Below are positions 22,785 to 33,018 of a stretch of DNA of 64,000 nt, one piece after another. The notes under the pieces were generated by a model. It was not told where the DNA came from. It worked only from the letters and a program-made list of their open reading frames with translations, and did no database searches. The translations under genes were made by a program, and so were the position numbers. Position 1 is the stretch's first letter. Every line of letters begins with the position of its first letter. The stretch comes from Galeruca laticollis (taxonomy: Eukaryota > Arthropoda > Insecta > Coleoptera > Chrysomelidae): assembly GCA_963921935.1 (NCBI GenBank), contig OY998184.1, positions 30,409,567 to 30,473,566 on the forward strand, in the 5' to 3' direction.

Positions 22785-25307
22785 CTTCTTTCTTCTCACT
22801 TGATCAAGTGGTATTTCTTTTCTGGGATGACAGGTTGTACCAGGTCGTCTCAGAGTCTATTGCTTGAATTGAGGGAAGATCGCACAATATTACATGTTTT
22901 CAGGATGACAGACTTTTGTATGTTTGTATGGGTATTTGGGTGAAGACTTAGTTGTTCAAGGTGTGAGTTAAAGGCGTGTGGGGTAATGCCTGTGGTTGAA
23001 ATGATGAACGGTATGGTTTCTACTCTTTTCTGTTTCCAAAGTGTCTGAATTTCTATGGCTAATTCAGTATACTTTGCTATTTTTTCTCTGTATTTTACTT
23101 GGATGTTGGGGTCGTTAGGAATTGATATGTCTATGAGATAGGTGATTTGCTCTTTTTTATTTTGGAAAACGATGTCCGGCCTGTTGCATTTTATTGTTTT
23201 GTCAGTACGGATTTCTACATCCCAATATAGTTTGTATTCGTTGGTGTCTATAATTGTGGTTGGGGTGTATTTGTAGTAGGGTGTTTCCTCTGTTATGAGT
23301 CCATATGTCTTTGCAAGGGCTTGGTGAATAATTTTTCCTGCCATGTTGTGTCTTTTGGTATATTCTGTGCCTGCTAAGACTTTGCATCCACTGGTTATAT
23401 GGTCTATGGTTTCGTTAAATTGGTGACATTTTCTGCATTTATCGGTCTGTATGTTTGAGTCTCTTATTATATATTTTTGATAATTACGTGTAGATATGAC
23501 CTGATCTTGTATTGCGATGAGAAAGCCTCCTGTTTCAGGGAAAAGTCTTCCTTCTGTAAGCCATTTATAAGAGAGTTTTTTTGATATGTGATCATGTTCT
23601 ATGTTGTATCTATGTTTTCCATGCAGTTGTTTTGTTTTCCATGAAATAAGTTTTTCTGCAATATTTTGTGATGGAGTGTAAGTATCCAATGGGAGATTGG
23701 ATGATGATAGATTAAGTGGTGTATAATTATTGTCAGCTTTGCAAACTGCTTGGTGAAGGGATGTTTGTTTATTTAGAAAGAATTTCCGGAGCTGTTGTAT
23801 CTGTCTTGTATGTAATTCTTGAATATCTATCATACCTCTTCCTCCATCCTTTCTGCTAATTGTTATTCTTTCTTTACATGAGCTGGGATGGTGTTTTCTG
23901 TGTCTGGTGAGCTCTGATCTAGTAAGGGTATGGATGCTTTCCAGATCTGTTTGGGTCCATTTGATTATGCCAAACGAGTATGTTAATATTGGGATTGCTT
24001 ATGTGTTTATGGCTTTGAAAAGATTACGGGAATTGAGTGATGTTTTCAATATTGCCAGTAATCTTTGTTTGTAACGTTCTTTTAATTCTATTTTTATATC
24101 GGCATGGTTTATCTTAGTGTTTTGTTGGAATCCGAGGTATTTGTATGTTTCGTTTTCTGTCATGTTGTCTAGGATTTCGTTGTTGAGGGTTTCTTTGTGT
24201 TCGCTTTCTTTCCATTTTCCTCTTTCAATATGAAGTGTTTTGCATTTACTTATACCGAATTCCATTTGTGTATCTGTTGTAAATGTTTCTATGATCTTGA
24301 ACAGTCCTTTAAGATGTGTTGTTGTTGGTGCGTATATTTTTATATCATCTATGTATAGTAGGTGGTTGATTTTATGTTGTACCATTTTTCGATATTTTAT
24401 GTTAAAGCCATATTGGGAGTTATTTAGAGCGTTTGAGAGTGGGTTTAGGCACATACAGAACCACAAAGCACTTAGTGCGTCACCTTGGAAAATTCCTCGT
24501 TGAATGTATAGATCATCTGTCTGTATGGTTTCTAATTCTGAAGTTATGGTAATTTTCGTTCTCCAGGTTTTCATTATTTCCGTTAGGAATTGTTTGATTT
24601 TTGTGTCTAAGATTTTTGTTAACCAGCTATGGGGTATGGAGTCGAAAGCCTTTTTATAATCTATGTAGCACATGTGTAGATTCCTGCATTCCTTTTTGGT
24701 TTGTTGTAGAATTATCGAATCTATTATTAATTGTTCTTTACATCCTTGACTGAATTTTGTGCAACCTTTTTGTTCTTCCGTGAGTATGTTATGTTTTGTT
24801 AGATGTTTTTCTATTTTTTTACATATGGTAGCTGTTATTATTTTGTATAGTGTAGGTAGGCATGTTATTGGTCTATAGTTGGATGGATTTTTTGTGTTTG
24901 TGTTTTTCGGTTTCACATAGGTATTGCCTTGTGTCAGGAAATTTGGAAATGTGCTTGGGTCCAGTATACTTTTGTTTATTTCTCTGGCGAGTGCTTCGTG
25001 TGTGGATGTAAGCTGCTTATACCAAAAATTTTGTATTTTATCTGCTCCTGGGAACTTCCAGTTGTGGGTGTGTTTGACGGTCTCTGAGAGTTCTTCCTGG
25101 GTAATATGATGATCCATTTGTATTTGTATGTGATTGTGTCGTTCTGTTTCTGTTTTGATCCAGTTACAATTGTCGACGTGTTTTAGGGGTGTAGACCATA
25201 TATTTGACCAAAAATGTGTTAATTCTTGCTTAGAAGGTATTTCAGATATTGGGTTATTTTCTAGTGTTGTTAAGGTTTTATAGAATTGTTTTTCATTTCT
25301 GTTGAAG

Positions 25308-25309
<2 letters not shown>
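22785..25309 (-). mobile_element. R4/Dong-like non-LTR retrotransposon, copy C (5'-truncated)
   Basis: About 2.5 kb on the minus strand. Its 5' end is cut inside the coding region exactly at the (TTA)n tract 25310-25338, and its 3' end abuts tract 3. This is the expected product of 5'-incomplete target-primed reverse transcription into a (TAA)n repeat. Its protein is related to that of copy B over the whole shared length but clearly diverged, and its 3' leader differs, so it represents a separate subfamily. Confidence 0.85.
22850..25309 (-). pseudogene. RT and restriction-like endonuclease of copy C, one nonsense codon
   Basis: The frame is open from the truncation point (NEKQFYKTLTTLENNP) to the end except for a single TAA at 24001-23999, where copy B has tyrosine (INSYPIS versus INT-stop-AIP). 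RT blocks: NWKFPGADKIQNFWYKQL, YRPITCLPTLYK, MCYIDYKKAFDSIPHSW, RGIFQGDALSALWFCMCLNPLS and LYIDDIKIYA. The C-terminal half has CRKCHQFNETIDHITSGC (C-x2-C-x7-H-x4-C) and NRPDIV...YLIDISIPND, the PD...D catalytic motif of the restriction-like endonuclease. It ends at 22850. The lack of frameshifts suggests a more recent insertion than copies A and B. Confidence 0.88.

Positions 25310-25338
<29 letters not shown>
25310..25338. repeat. (TTA)n microsatellite 4
   Basis: About 29 bp of ATT repeats. To its left is the truncated 5' end of copy C (minus strand); to its right is the truncated 5' end of the R1-clade fragment E (plus strand). Confidence 0.97.
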
Positions 25339-25339
<1 letters not shown>

Positions 25340-25972
25340 GGAAAGAATAGCAGGAGTGCAGCGTAGAGCTGCTCTCAGGATAAGCAGCGCATACCGCTCG
25401 ACGTCAGAGCCTAACTATTGCCAGTGTGATCCCCATAGATATGCTGGCGCTCGAAAGGAAGGTCGTATACGAAAGGAGAAAAGCAGCAAAGATTTTGGAG
25501 CAAGCCATTAGCAAAACAAAAATTGCTGAAGGAGAGCGAAGCGTAACACTACAGAAATGGCAGCAGAGGTACGAACGCTGACACCAGAAGAAGATGAACT
25601 GCTCGCCTTCTGCCGAGTGTCAAAACTTGGATCGAGAGAGAACACGGTGAAGTCAATTATTACCTCACACAGCTATTGTCTGGACATGGATACTTCCGAT
25701 CCTACTTGTGTGAACAAGATGGGATTAAAGACTCGAATTGCCTGGCGTGCGGTCACACCCGGGATGATGCAAAACATACGTTTGTCACCTGCCATCGGTG
25801 GGAACCAAAACGACGAGTACTGACAGAAAAGATTGGAGAGGTTACTCCTGATAACATTGTGGAACTGATGCTAAAAACAGAAGAAAATTGGAATCTCATT
25901 GCTGTTTTTTTCGAAACGGTACTGCGAACAAAGAAAAGAGAAATCTTGGTGGACGACATTCAGGACACCTGA
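25339..25972 (+). pseudogene. C-terminal ORF2 region of R1-clade element E
   Basis: The first part reads RIAGVQRRAALRISSAYRS, the end of the R1-type RT thumb, then continues in shifting frames through VTLQKWQQR. The open piece up to 25972 contains HGEVNYYLTQLLSGHGYFRSYL and the finger CLACGHTRDDAKHTFVTC (C-x2-C-x8-H-x4-C), a hallmark of the R1/TRAS/SART group C-terminus, followed by LKTEENWNLIAVFFETVLRTKK, the usual terminal helix. Frame changes before 25640 make it a pseudogene. The palm with the catalytic aspartates is missing because of the 5' truncation. Confidence 0.78.
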
Positions 25973-26254
25973 CACGAAGATAATGAAAACCCCAGAAAAT
26001 GATATAATGTCAGCTAGGAAGCAAACAGGTAGAAGAGCAAGGTCACAGAACAGATGATATGCCAAATCAGCTCAGAAAGGCTACCCTTTGTAATGCGGAA
26101 GCGAGTCCAGGGTGGCAACTTCATTTACCGGTGAGGTTTGTTAAAAGAGGTAGGGTTTTAGTGGGTCGTACAGATAAGTTACACCCCCACACACCGGTGT
26201 GTCTCGCATGGCCACTGACGGTGCGGTTGCGCATTTCCCCCCTTCTTCGGAAAA
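25339..26254 (+). mobile_element. R1-clade non-LTR retrotransposon, 3' fragment E
   Basis: A 5'-truncated element on the plus strand between two (TTA)n tracts. It holds the C-terminal part of ORF2 (25339-25972) and a 3' leader (25973-26254) that ends CTTCTTCGGAAAA directly against the repeat, with no long poly(A). R1-clade families are known for sequence-specific insertion (rDNA, telomeric repeats, some microsatellites). Confidence 0.75.
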
Positions 26255-26330
<76 letters not shown>

Positions 26331-26373
26331 TTATTATTATTATCATTATTATTATTATTATTTATGTTATCAC
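26255..26373. repeat. (TTA)n microsatellite 5
   Basis: About 118 bp of ATT units with a few variants (TTTATT, ATC). It follows the 3' end of element E immediately. Confidence 0.98.
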
Positions 26374-26638
26374 ACAGAGACGGAGGAATGTTAACACTCA
26401 AAACATAGATTCGCGCAACTTACAATGTATAGGTGCAATGAAAGAATGACATATTTAAAAAAAAAGAAATATGCATCTATAATTTATTGCATATAGAAAC
26501 GATTCCTCTTCCCTTACAGGATCTCTAGGAAATCTAACCATAGCTGTTCCGTCTACGTCTCGTGAATGACACCCACGAACTGCACAATTTCTTGGTGCCA
26601 TTTCTATAATAATAGTTTTTCAAACAATTGAAAACACA

Positions 26639-26712
<74 letters not shown>

Positions 26713-26880
26713 CATTGTAAATGAGGAAAAATCGTACATCAAAGAATATTCTATAGTAAGCATGTAAACAATGAAATCACATGACATTGACAGATAACTG
26801 ACCATGACTCAGACATGCGCACTTAGAAAATGAATTCTAAAATAGCACAAGCTTTGTTTCTTATTGGGTTGGTGTATTCA
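26374..26880. other. Non-coding, contains an (AT)n tract at about 26644-26710
   Basis: No coding sequence recognised. The only clear structure is a TA dinucleotide repeat of roughly 67 bp. Confidence 0.7.
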
Positions 26881-27083
26881 GTGGTAATACTGTGAGTACT
26901 TCAAAATAATCAGGTTATCCATCGATAACTTGTTGCATAATTACAAAGAGTGTAAGTTTGACAGTTTAAATAATCCGACCGTGAAGCGGGAGGATTATTC
27001 TGTCAAACTGGAACGATTTGTAATTATGCAGGATGTTTGAGATGTATAACCGTATTCATTTTGAAGTACGTATAGTATTTGAT
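26881..27083. repeat. Imperfect palindrome of about 200 bp (foldback or MITE-like)
   Basis: Arms 26896-26976 and 26992-27069 are reverse complements with scattered mismatches: GTACTTCAAAAT pairs with ATTTTGAAGTAC, GCATAATTACAAA with TTTGTAATTATGC, and GTTTGACAG with CTGTCAAAC. The weaker outer flanks (TAATACTGTG / GTATAGTATT) extend it slightly. The loop is about 15 bases (GACCGTGAAGCGGGA). It has no coding capacity. It could be a foldback element or the terminal part of a non-autonomous transposon. Confidence 0.7.
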
Positions 27084-27184
27084 ACGATTATTTGTTGAGA
27101 AAATTAAGTAAATATAAACAATTATAATGGAATAACCATAGAACTTCAGATACACACGTGCCTCCGAAATAGAAAACAATAGGT

Positions 27185-27660
27185 TCAAAGACAGACATAA
27201 AAATATATAAGGCAGCGACACGAACAGTGGTGACGCATGGCGCTGAGATAACGGATATGACAAAAAAAGAAGAGAATAAATTAGGGATATTCCAGAGAAA
27301 ATGTATGAGGAAAATTTACGGACCAGTTAAAATCGAAGGCGGAGAAATGAGAAGACTAATGAATTATGAAAATATGCAAAACAATAATGCAAAAGATGAT
27401 GTATAATTTATAAAATCACGCAGACTGGGATGGTACGGCCACATTCATAGTAAAAGTGAAGAGGATACACTAAGAAATATAACAGAATGGATACCAGTTG
27501 TAGACAGAGTAAGTGGAAGAACAAAAGCAACATGGGAAGTCCAAGTAAATGCGGATTTGAAGATCATGAGTATTGAGGAGGCGAAGAAGAAAGTAAAAGA
27601 CAGACAGTTATGGTGAGAAATAGTGGACAAAACTAAATCACATCACAATATTATATAGAT
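27185..27660 (+). pseudogene. 3' end of an RTE-like (arthropod endonuclease/RT) non-LTR element
   Basis: The translation reads IYKAATRTVVTHGAEITDMT, then KLGIFQRKCMRKIYGPVKIEGG, then RRLGWYGHIHS, NITEWIPVVDRVSGRTKATWE and DLKIMSIEEAKKKVKDRQLW. This follows the order of the C-terminus of a very common arthropod RT family (LYKTLIRPVxxYGSETW, FERKxLRKIYGP, RLRWxGHxxRM, GRPxxRWxDxV, DRxxWR). One stop falls near 27405. The element is 5'-truncated, and the catalytic palm is absent. The clade (RTE or a neighbour) is uncertain. Confidence 0.7.
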
Positions 27661-27669
27661 ATACGGAAA

Positions 27670-28039
27670 AAAATACTACAATGGACTGATCCTCAATGAT
27701 AAATGGATCGACAAGATACCCACTGGGTGTGATGACAATTCCCATGGGAATGTATAACCATATAAATATAATACAAATATGGTATCAGCACACAATAAGA
27801 AGTGCAATAGAGTAACGAGATAAATGTTAGTACATGTGGAAGAAGCTTCAAGGAAACTGAACGATAGCGACGTGGCCAGTCAAGATCAAATCAACGCACA
27901 CAGAGAGTCACGTGTATTACTACCATTAAGAAAGGGGATTGAAGGCACATGCCATAAAACCAAGCACAAGCCAGGAAAAAATAATTTAATTTTCAATTTG
28001 TAGTGGAGAATTGGATCGACAACCGATTATAATAAGATA
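27670..28039 (+). pseudogene. Possible old RT host sequence, left flank of the nested insertion
   Basis: Open but unrecognised pieces lead to TDYNKILICFDK at the left target duplication. Across the duplication the frame would continue directly into LGNAFDNESLERIW at 29607, which looks like an RT palm motif (FDxxxAFDxxxxxxxW). The nested element therefore probably landed in an older retroelement. No other RT block is clear. Confidence 0.3.
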
Positions 28040-28057
28040 CTAATATGCTTTGACAAA
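28040..28057. repeat. Target-site duplication, left copy (18 bp)
   Basis: CTAATATGCTTTGACAAA, identical to 29589-29606, flanking the internally deleted R1/I-like element. Confidence 0.9.
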
Positions 28058-29588
28058 TAGATCTAAAGACTCAAGCAACTGGAAACCTTATATAACTGCT
28101 CAAACAACTTATAACAAAGAAATTAGAAAGGCGAAACGGGAGTCTTGGAAGAAGTTCTGTGAGAGTATATCTGACATACCTCGCAGTATTAGAATACACA
28201 ATATTCTCTCTTAAGAGCCGATTGCCGAGATAGGGTCGATGAAACGACCAGATGGCACTTTTACGATCTCTAGAAAAGAAACGTTAGAGCTTTTGATTAA
28301 AAACCACTTTCCCGGAAGTTTAGCTCTGGATAACAACCGACCTCCTCACTTTGAGGGCGCAAGGCGGCCCAAAACAATGATTGGGAGGTCGCCAAGAACG
28401 TTATCACAGCACCGGCGATTGAATGGGCAATAAAATCATTTCAGCCCTTCACATCTCCTGGTGAGGATGGCATCTTTCCAGCTCTGCTACAAAACGGACT
28501 GGAATTACTTATACCCATCCTCATTAAATTGTATAGCGCTGGAATGCCACCCAGTTGGATGGCGGCTAGGGTAGTATACATACCGAAAGTGGGCCGCACA
28601 GATCCTCACCCTAAATCGGTCAGACCAATTAGCCTAACATCTTTCCTGATTAAAGGACTTGAAAGAGTACTGGACTGCCATATCAGGCAGGTAGCTTTAT
28701 ACAGCTCCCCCCTGAGCATCCACCAGTACGCTTATCAAACAGGCAAATCAACAGATTTAGCATTACATAAACTTGTTGAGAAAATCATACAATCCCTTAA
28801 CAATAAGGAGATTGCCATTGCTTCATGTGCGGAGAGTTTGGGACAATCCAACCACACACATAGATCGATAAAAAATTTCACGGACAGCCAAGCGGCCTTG
28901 AAAGCACTTAGCTTGTACCGTGTAACGTCGAAATTGGTTCTAGACTGCCAAAAAAGACTCGCCTCGATAGGAGAACGCAACAGGGTATCGCTGGTTTAGA
29001 TTCCTGGCCACTCTGGTATGGATGGTAATGAGAAGGCTGACTTTCTTGCAAGAGAGGGTGCCGCTCATGACTTTATCGGACCAGAACCTACAATTGGCAT
29101 CGCAACAAGTGTTGCCAAACAAATACTAAATACCTGGACTGCAAGAAGAGTTTTAGACCTCTGGCATAATATACCAGGCCTTCATACATCCTTCGAATAA
29201 TGTATCCAAACAAATGTTAGGCTATAATAGACACGATCTATGGTGCCTAACAGGCCTTCTAACAGGCCACTGTCGTTTGAATCATCGTATGCTGAAACTT
29301 GGACTGTCGGACGATCCGATTTGCCGTCTTTGTTTGGAAGATGATGAAACAGCAGATCATATAATTTGTGTCTGCCCCGCTGCGGTTCTAGTTAGTTATC
29401 TGATGTTTGGCAGGGCCACTCTCTTGCCCTCGGACTTGAAATATCATTCACTTAACAAATTAATCGGCTTCGTTGAGAAGCTGAATTTGTTTGGTGAAAT
29501 TTGAATAGGTATGAGCCACAATAGATTCTCGCGAGTCGCAGTGGAGGGCCTCATTGACCCACTTATTATAAACTTAACCTACCCTAAC
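28058..29588 (+). mobile_element. R1/I-like non-LTR element, internally deleted copy
   Basis: Bounded by an exact 18-bp target-site duplication, so both ends are defined. It starts within ORF2 after the endonuclease (5' truncation) and ends with a 3' leader that has GTCGCAGTGGAGG, similar to TCGCAGTGTGGAAAGG after the copy at 1-2850. The RT palm and thumb are missing through an internal deletion that joins the RT fingers to RNase H at about 28830. Confidence 0.85.
28060..29504 (+). pseudogene. RT fingers fused to RNase H and C-terminal finger (deletion product)
   Basis: Early part: SNWKPYITAQTTYNKEIRKA, then AIEWAIKSFQPFTSPGEDGI in another frame, PSWMAARVVYIPKVGR, VRPISLTSFLIKGLERVL and YAYQTGKSTDLALHKLVEKI. 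At about 28830 the sequence jumps in frame from NNKEIAIAS to CAESLGQSNHTHRSIKNFTD, the middle of RNase H, skipping about 1.1-1.2 kb that the copy at 1-2850 retains (YADD box and thumb). After a stop at 28998, PGHSGMDGNEKADFLAREGA resumes the RNase H, followed by a C-terminal piece (29214-29504) with the finger CRLCLEDDETADHIICVC. The catalytic YADD and the first RNase H residues are absent. Confidence 0.83.
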
Positions 29589-29606
29589 CTAATATGCTTT
29601 GACAAA
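29589..29606. repeat. Target-site duplication, right copy (18 bp)
   Basis: Exact repeat of 28040-28057; the sequence beyond it continues the interrupted host frame. Confidence 0.9.
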
Positions 29607-30570
29607 CTTGGGAATGCATTTGACAATGAATCTCTAGAACGTATATGGAAAATACCACAAATACTAAGGATTGAGGAAATGAACTACTGGAGGCAGCAAA
29701 GGGTGTACATGTCATAAGAGCTCATAACAACAAGAGCCCACTGTTGCTGACAATATTATGGGAAGAAATGAGAGAAATATTCAGGAAATGAACAAGAGAC
29801 TTGCAATGGGGATCAAAGTATGGATCACAAAATATACTCCTTAATATATGCGTCTTAAATATCTTGAACAAATATTTCTAACTTATATTGTTAAAACAGT
29901 TTATTAAATATCAAATCAGTTAATATGAATATCACGATATTGTGTAGTGGTTGTACTACCAGCGATCTGCGTTAGATTATTAATTGAGTGAATTTAAATT
30001 CATCAACTGGCGAGCGCAAAAGCATATCGATTTAAATATGGGAAGGTTACATCAAAATTTACTGCTTGGAATCATTTTCCGTTATCCCGAATCTCTCACA
30101 TAATAGGGCTTACGTAATTAATTCGTCCTGAAACCCGAAAATTCACGTCTTCTTCAATATACTTCCGACATTTTCACTACCCGTAAACCATTTATCATTT
30201 ATTTGAATATTTAACAATGATGTATATGTGGTAGAGTGAGTTTCTTCATCTACAAGCCGCATCCTCAAGGTATCATCTTTTTACCTATGATTTTCCAGTT
30301 ATTATTCATTTTTGTTATTGCAATTCACATTTAACCCAAAATACAAACGTCCACTGGGATATAATGAAACAGTACTATTTCGTCTTTACTATAACTTATA
30401 CAATTTATTAACAATGTTTATAGCAGACTTATTGTTTCACAAGACAAACAAATTGTGTTTGGAAGTGACACGCCAAAGGGCCAGGTTTATGTATCGTAAC
30501 GCTTAGGTATAAGCCCTGACGTTGGATATCTGACCATGTGATTAATTAATAGTCATTGAAAATTACAAGT
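29607..30570. other. Mostly non-coding; first 110 bp may be the right flank of an old RT
   Basis: 29607-29714 continues the frame crossing the target duplication (NAFDNESLERIW...). Beyond that I see AT-rich sequence without motifs. Confidence 0.4.
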
Positions 30571-30843
30571 TTATGGGAAACTGCAATATTTTGAAATGTA
30601 ATGAGGAATCTCTTGGTATCAATGAAATCCGGGAAATTTACACGGTTTCTCCAGTTCCATATCCTGTCAGAATTATGCATTCTATTGTAAAATTTCGTAG
30701 CATTCTTTGTATTTCTATTTTTATTTCGGCATTTTATTTATCACAGGCGCCGACTGGAGTATTTTTGAGAATATTCGAGATTGAGGTTGGGAATATAAAA
30801 GTGACGATCGCGCCCGCCTCATCAGGCCCAGAACCAACGACTC

Positions 30844-31566
30844 ATGGACAGATTCAACCAAGTACTAAACAAGAACGAACAACTCGAATCCCAACTCAAC
30901 TCCCGAAGCTCCTCCAAATCGGTCCACTCAGCAAAATCCAACTCCTCCCACGTCTCTATCCAATAATATTCACAAACCAACCGACAAACCAATTGAAAAA
31001 CCAACCAACAAACCAACCAACAAACCAACCAACAAACCAACAGCCGCCGGGAACAAGAAGGAGACTTCACTCTCTTGGGAGCCAAACCCAAGAGAGATCG
31101 AAGGATCCCTCCCCCTCCACCACCAGCCACCAAAACTCAACAGCCCCGATCTACCCAACAATCTCACCTTACACAACTACCCCGCTCTATCCAACAACAA
31201 CAGCAACCAACTTCCCAGCAAATTCAACATATTCCTCTTCAGACACTCAACATCCGAAATCTACCACAAAGATTCGTCTCTCAGCGGGAGCTTTTCAATC
31301 TCCTCAACACAAACGAGTTGTTGACAGGGGAAATCTCCTACTTTAAGGCGAATCTTAACTGCACCTCTCCTCTCCTCAGGATCCGCGCCTACATTCCCCA
31401 CGAGGCTTTTGCAAAGAAGCTTCGAAACACCATTGGCGACGACCGAATCATCGTTGTCCCACTCAGTCCATCTCCCAGAACCAGATCGCAATCATGCAAT
31501 CGAAAACCTACCTTCTCGCTCGTCTGCAGAAATGTAGACACTTCCGATCTCAAATTCCCCCACAGC
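30844..31566 (+). pseudogene. Jockey-like ORF1, copy J2
   Basis: The frame from ATG 30844 (MDRFNQVLNKNEQLES) carries two stops close to the (ACAAACCAACCA)n tract near 30970-31040, then stays open through GDFTLLGAKPKRDRR, a proline run, a glutamine-rich stretch, LNIRNLPQRFVSQRELFNLL and VCRNVDTS. The same blocks occur in J1 (GFTLVGKTK, INLRNLPTQY, LFTLLNTLELL, VCRNVDAS). J2 gives the better preserved RNA-binding middle domain, while J1 keeps the zinc knuckles. Repeat expansion inside the coding sequence may have caused the early stops. Confidence 0.75.
30965..31042. repeat. 12-bp minisatellite (ACAAACCAACCA)n inside J2 ORF1
   Basis: Five to six imperfect units with the core AAACCAACC. It lies within the broken ORF1 frame. 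Confidence 0.85.
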
Positions 31567-32716
31567 AGATCCTGGCGCATTCACTCCCGCCGTCGGGGAC
31601 GACCCTATCTCATCAGACCACGTTCCACTACTGGTCAAAACCACATTAAATAATCCAATACCACCACCGTCAACAAATGTTACATTTCGCGATTTCAAAA
31701 AAGCCGATTGGAATTCCTTTGCAAACCACGCCTCAACTAATTTACCACAACCCGTCATTCATCAGAATACTGATGACATAGATAATCACGCAGAAGAATT
31801 CCAATCCCTCTTAATCGATGCACAAGACATCGCCGTTCCTCTCACCACCATAAACACCAACTTTCACGCCCTTCCGCAAAGAATTCTGCACAAAATTCGT
31901 CAGAAAAGACAGTTTTACAAATTATACGTCCGCACTCTAGATTTCGCTGTTAAGACACAAGGGAAGCGTCTGAACGCCCAGGTTCGGTACGAAATCAATG
32001 CTGAAAAGCAGAGAAAATGGAAGGCCGAAACAGCCGGACTGGACTTCAAACAAGGGCGCGTGCTTTGGCAAAAATTCCACAGCCTCGTCGGCCTCAAAAG
32101 GAAGGTGGAATCACATCTTGAAGTGCAAAGACATAAGATCTACACCTCCGAAGACAAAGCCACCGCCTTCAAAAATAACCTACAAACTGTCTTTTCACCA
32201 CCTGACAATCCAAGATTTCTTCGGGGCTTTGCCATCGAAACAGACCTCTTCACCCGCAATATAACACGAAGCCCACATGTTCATATTCCGCCAAATGAGA
32301 ACTCTTCACTCCTAACACCCTTCACAATCGAAGTTCAGCTGGCGTCCGAGCGGGGAAAAACAGTGCCCCAGGGCACGTCGGAATCTCGAGACAGGAACTA
32401 AAAAACCTGCCAGAAGAGATTTATCTACCGCTCTGCGCCCTGCTGAACGCCTGCCTGGCATTTTCTTACTTCCCTCGTTGTTGGAAATCAGCCAACGTAG
32501 TTCTCATCCCCAAACCCGGCAAAGACCCCACAAAACCTGAATCATACCGGCCCATCTCATTAATCAGTGTGCTAGGTAAAGTCTTTGAACGATTGTTGAA
32601 GGAAAGAATCTGGGACTTCTGTACCGAAAATAATATAATTCCGGTATTTCAATTCGGATTCAGACCGGGCCACTCTTGCCAGAATGCCACCACCAAGAAG
32701 ATAAATAAATTCAAAC
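31567..32716 (+). pseudogene. ORF2 fragment of J2: endonuclease end and RT start
   Basis: Opens with SSDHVPLLVKTTLNN, the catalytic SDH motif near the end of a Jockey-type endonuclease, then TFRDFKKADWNSFANH and a helical linker with LPQRILHKIRQKRQFYKLYVRT. After a frameshift near 32360 the RT fingers appear: LPEEIYLPLCALLNACLAFSYFPRCWKSANVVLIPKPGKDP, YRPISLISVLGKVFERLLKERI and FQFGFRPGHSC. Everything beyond, including the catalytic aspartates, is missing. Confidence 0.8.
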
Positions 32717-32947
32717 TTACATGAGTATGAAGATATCCGAATCTCCATATACTTGACCTTATTCTAGATGAAGCACCATCAAGTTTCCATTCCTAGTGAT
32801 ATTAAGATCGAATTCCTGATCTTAAACTCGTAATTCTGTCTTTTTGTTGAGGAGGACCAGATGTCTTCGTTGCCTTCTTATCACTTTCAGATTTCGACGG
32901 AGTAATTTTATCTTCTTTTCCTTTCGGTGCTAAATCTTGTCCAATAT
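32717..32947. other. Unassigned 230 bp before (TTA)n tract 6
   Basis: The minus strand has a short lysine/serine-rich open run (GKEDKITPSKSESDKKATK) without recognisable homology. It could be part of an ORF1 or a chance frame. Confidence 0.3.
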
Positions 32948-32963
32948 TTATTATTATTATTAA

Positions 32964-33015
<52 letters not shown>
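32948..33015. repeat. (TTA)n microsatellite 6
   Basis: About 68 bp of ATT units with one variant near 32962. It lies at the truncated 5' end of the CR1/L2-like fragment that follows. Confidence 0.97.

Positions 33016-33018
<3 letters not shown>

Larger units (their letters stand above)
30844..32716 (+). mobile_element. Jockey-like non-LTR element, copy J2 (ORF1 plus part of ORF2)
   Basis: Same family and orientation as J1 (4440-6085). It comprises ORF1 up to the CRNVD motif, a deletion that removes the zinc knuckles and most of the endonuclease, then the end of the endonuclease, the linker and the first third of the RT. It stops at about 32716. The sequence is notably C-rich compared with its flanks, as in J1. 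Confidence 0.78.

Noticed and set aside
30573..30843. Open frame with a hydrophobic, signal-like N-terminus running into the J2 region
   Set aside because: It runs into the Jockey-like ORF1 in a different frame and its low-complexity part is the 12-bp minisatellite; no independent evidence of a gene.
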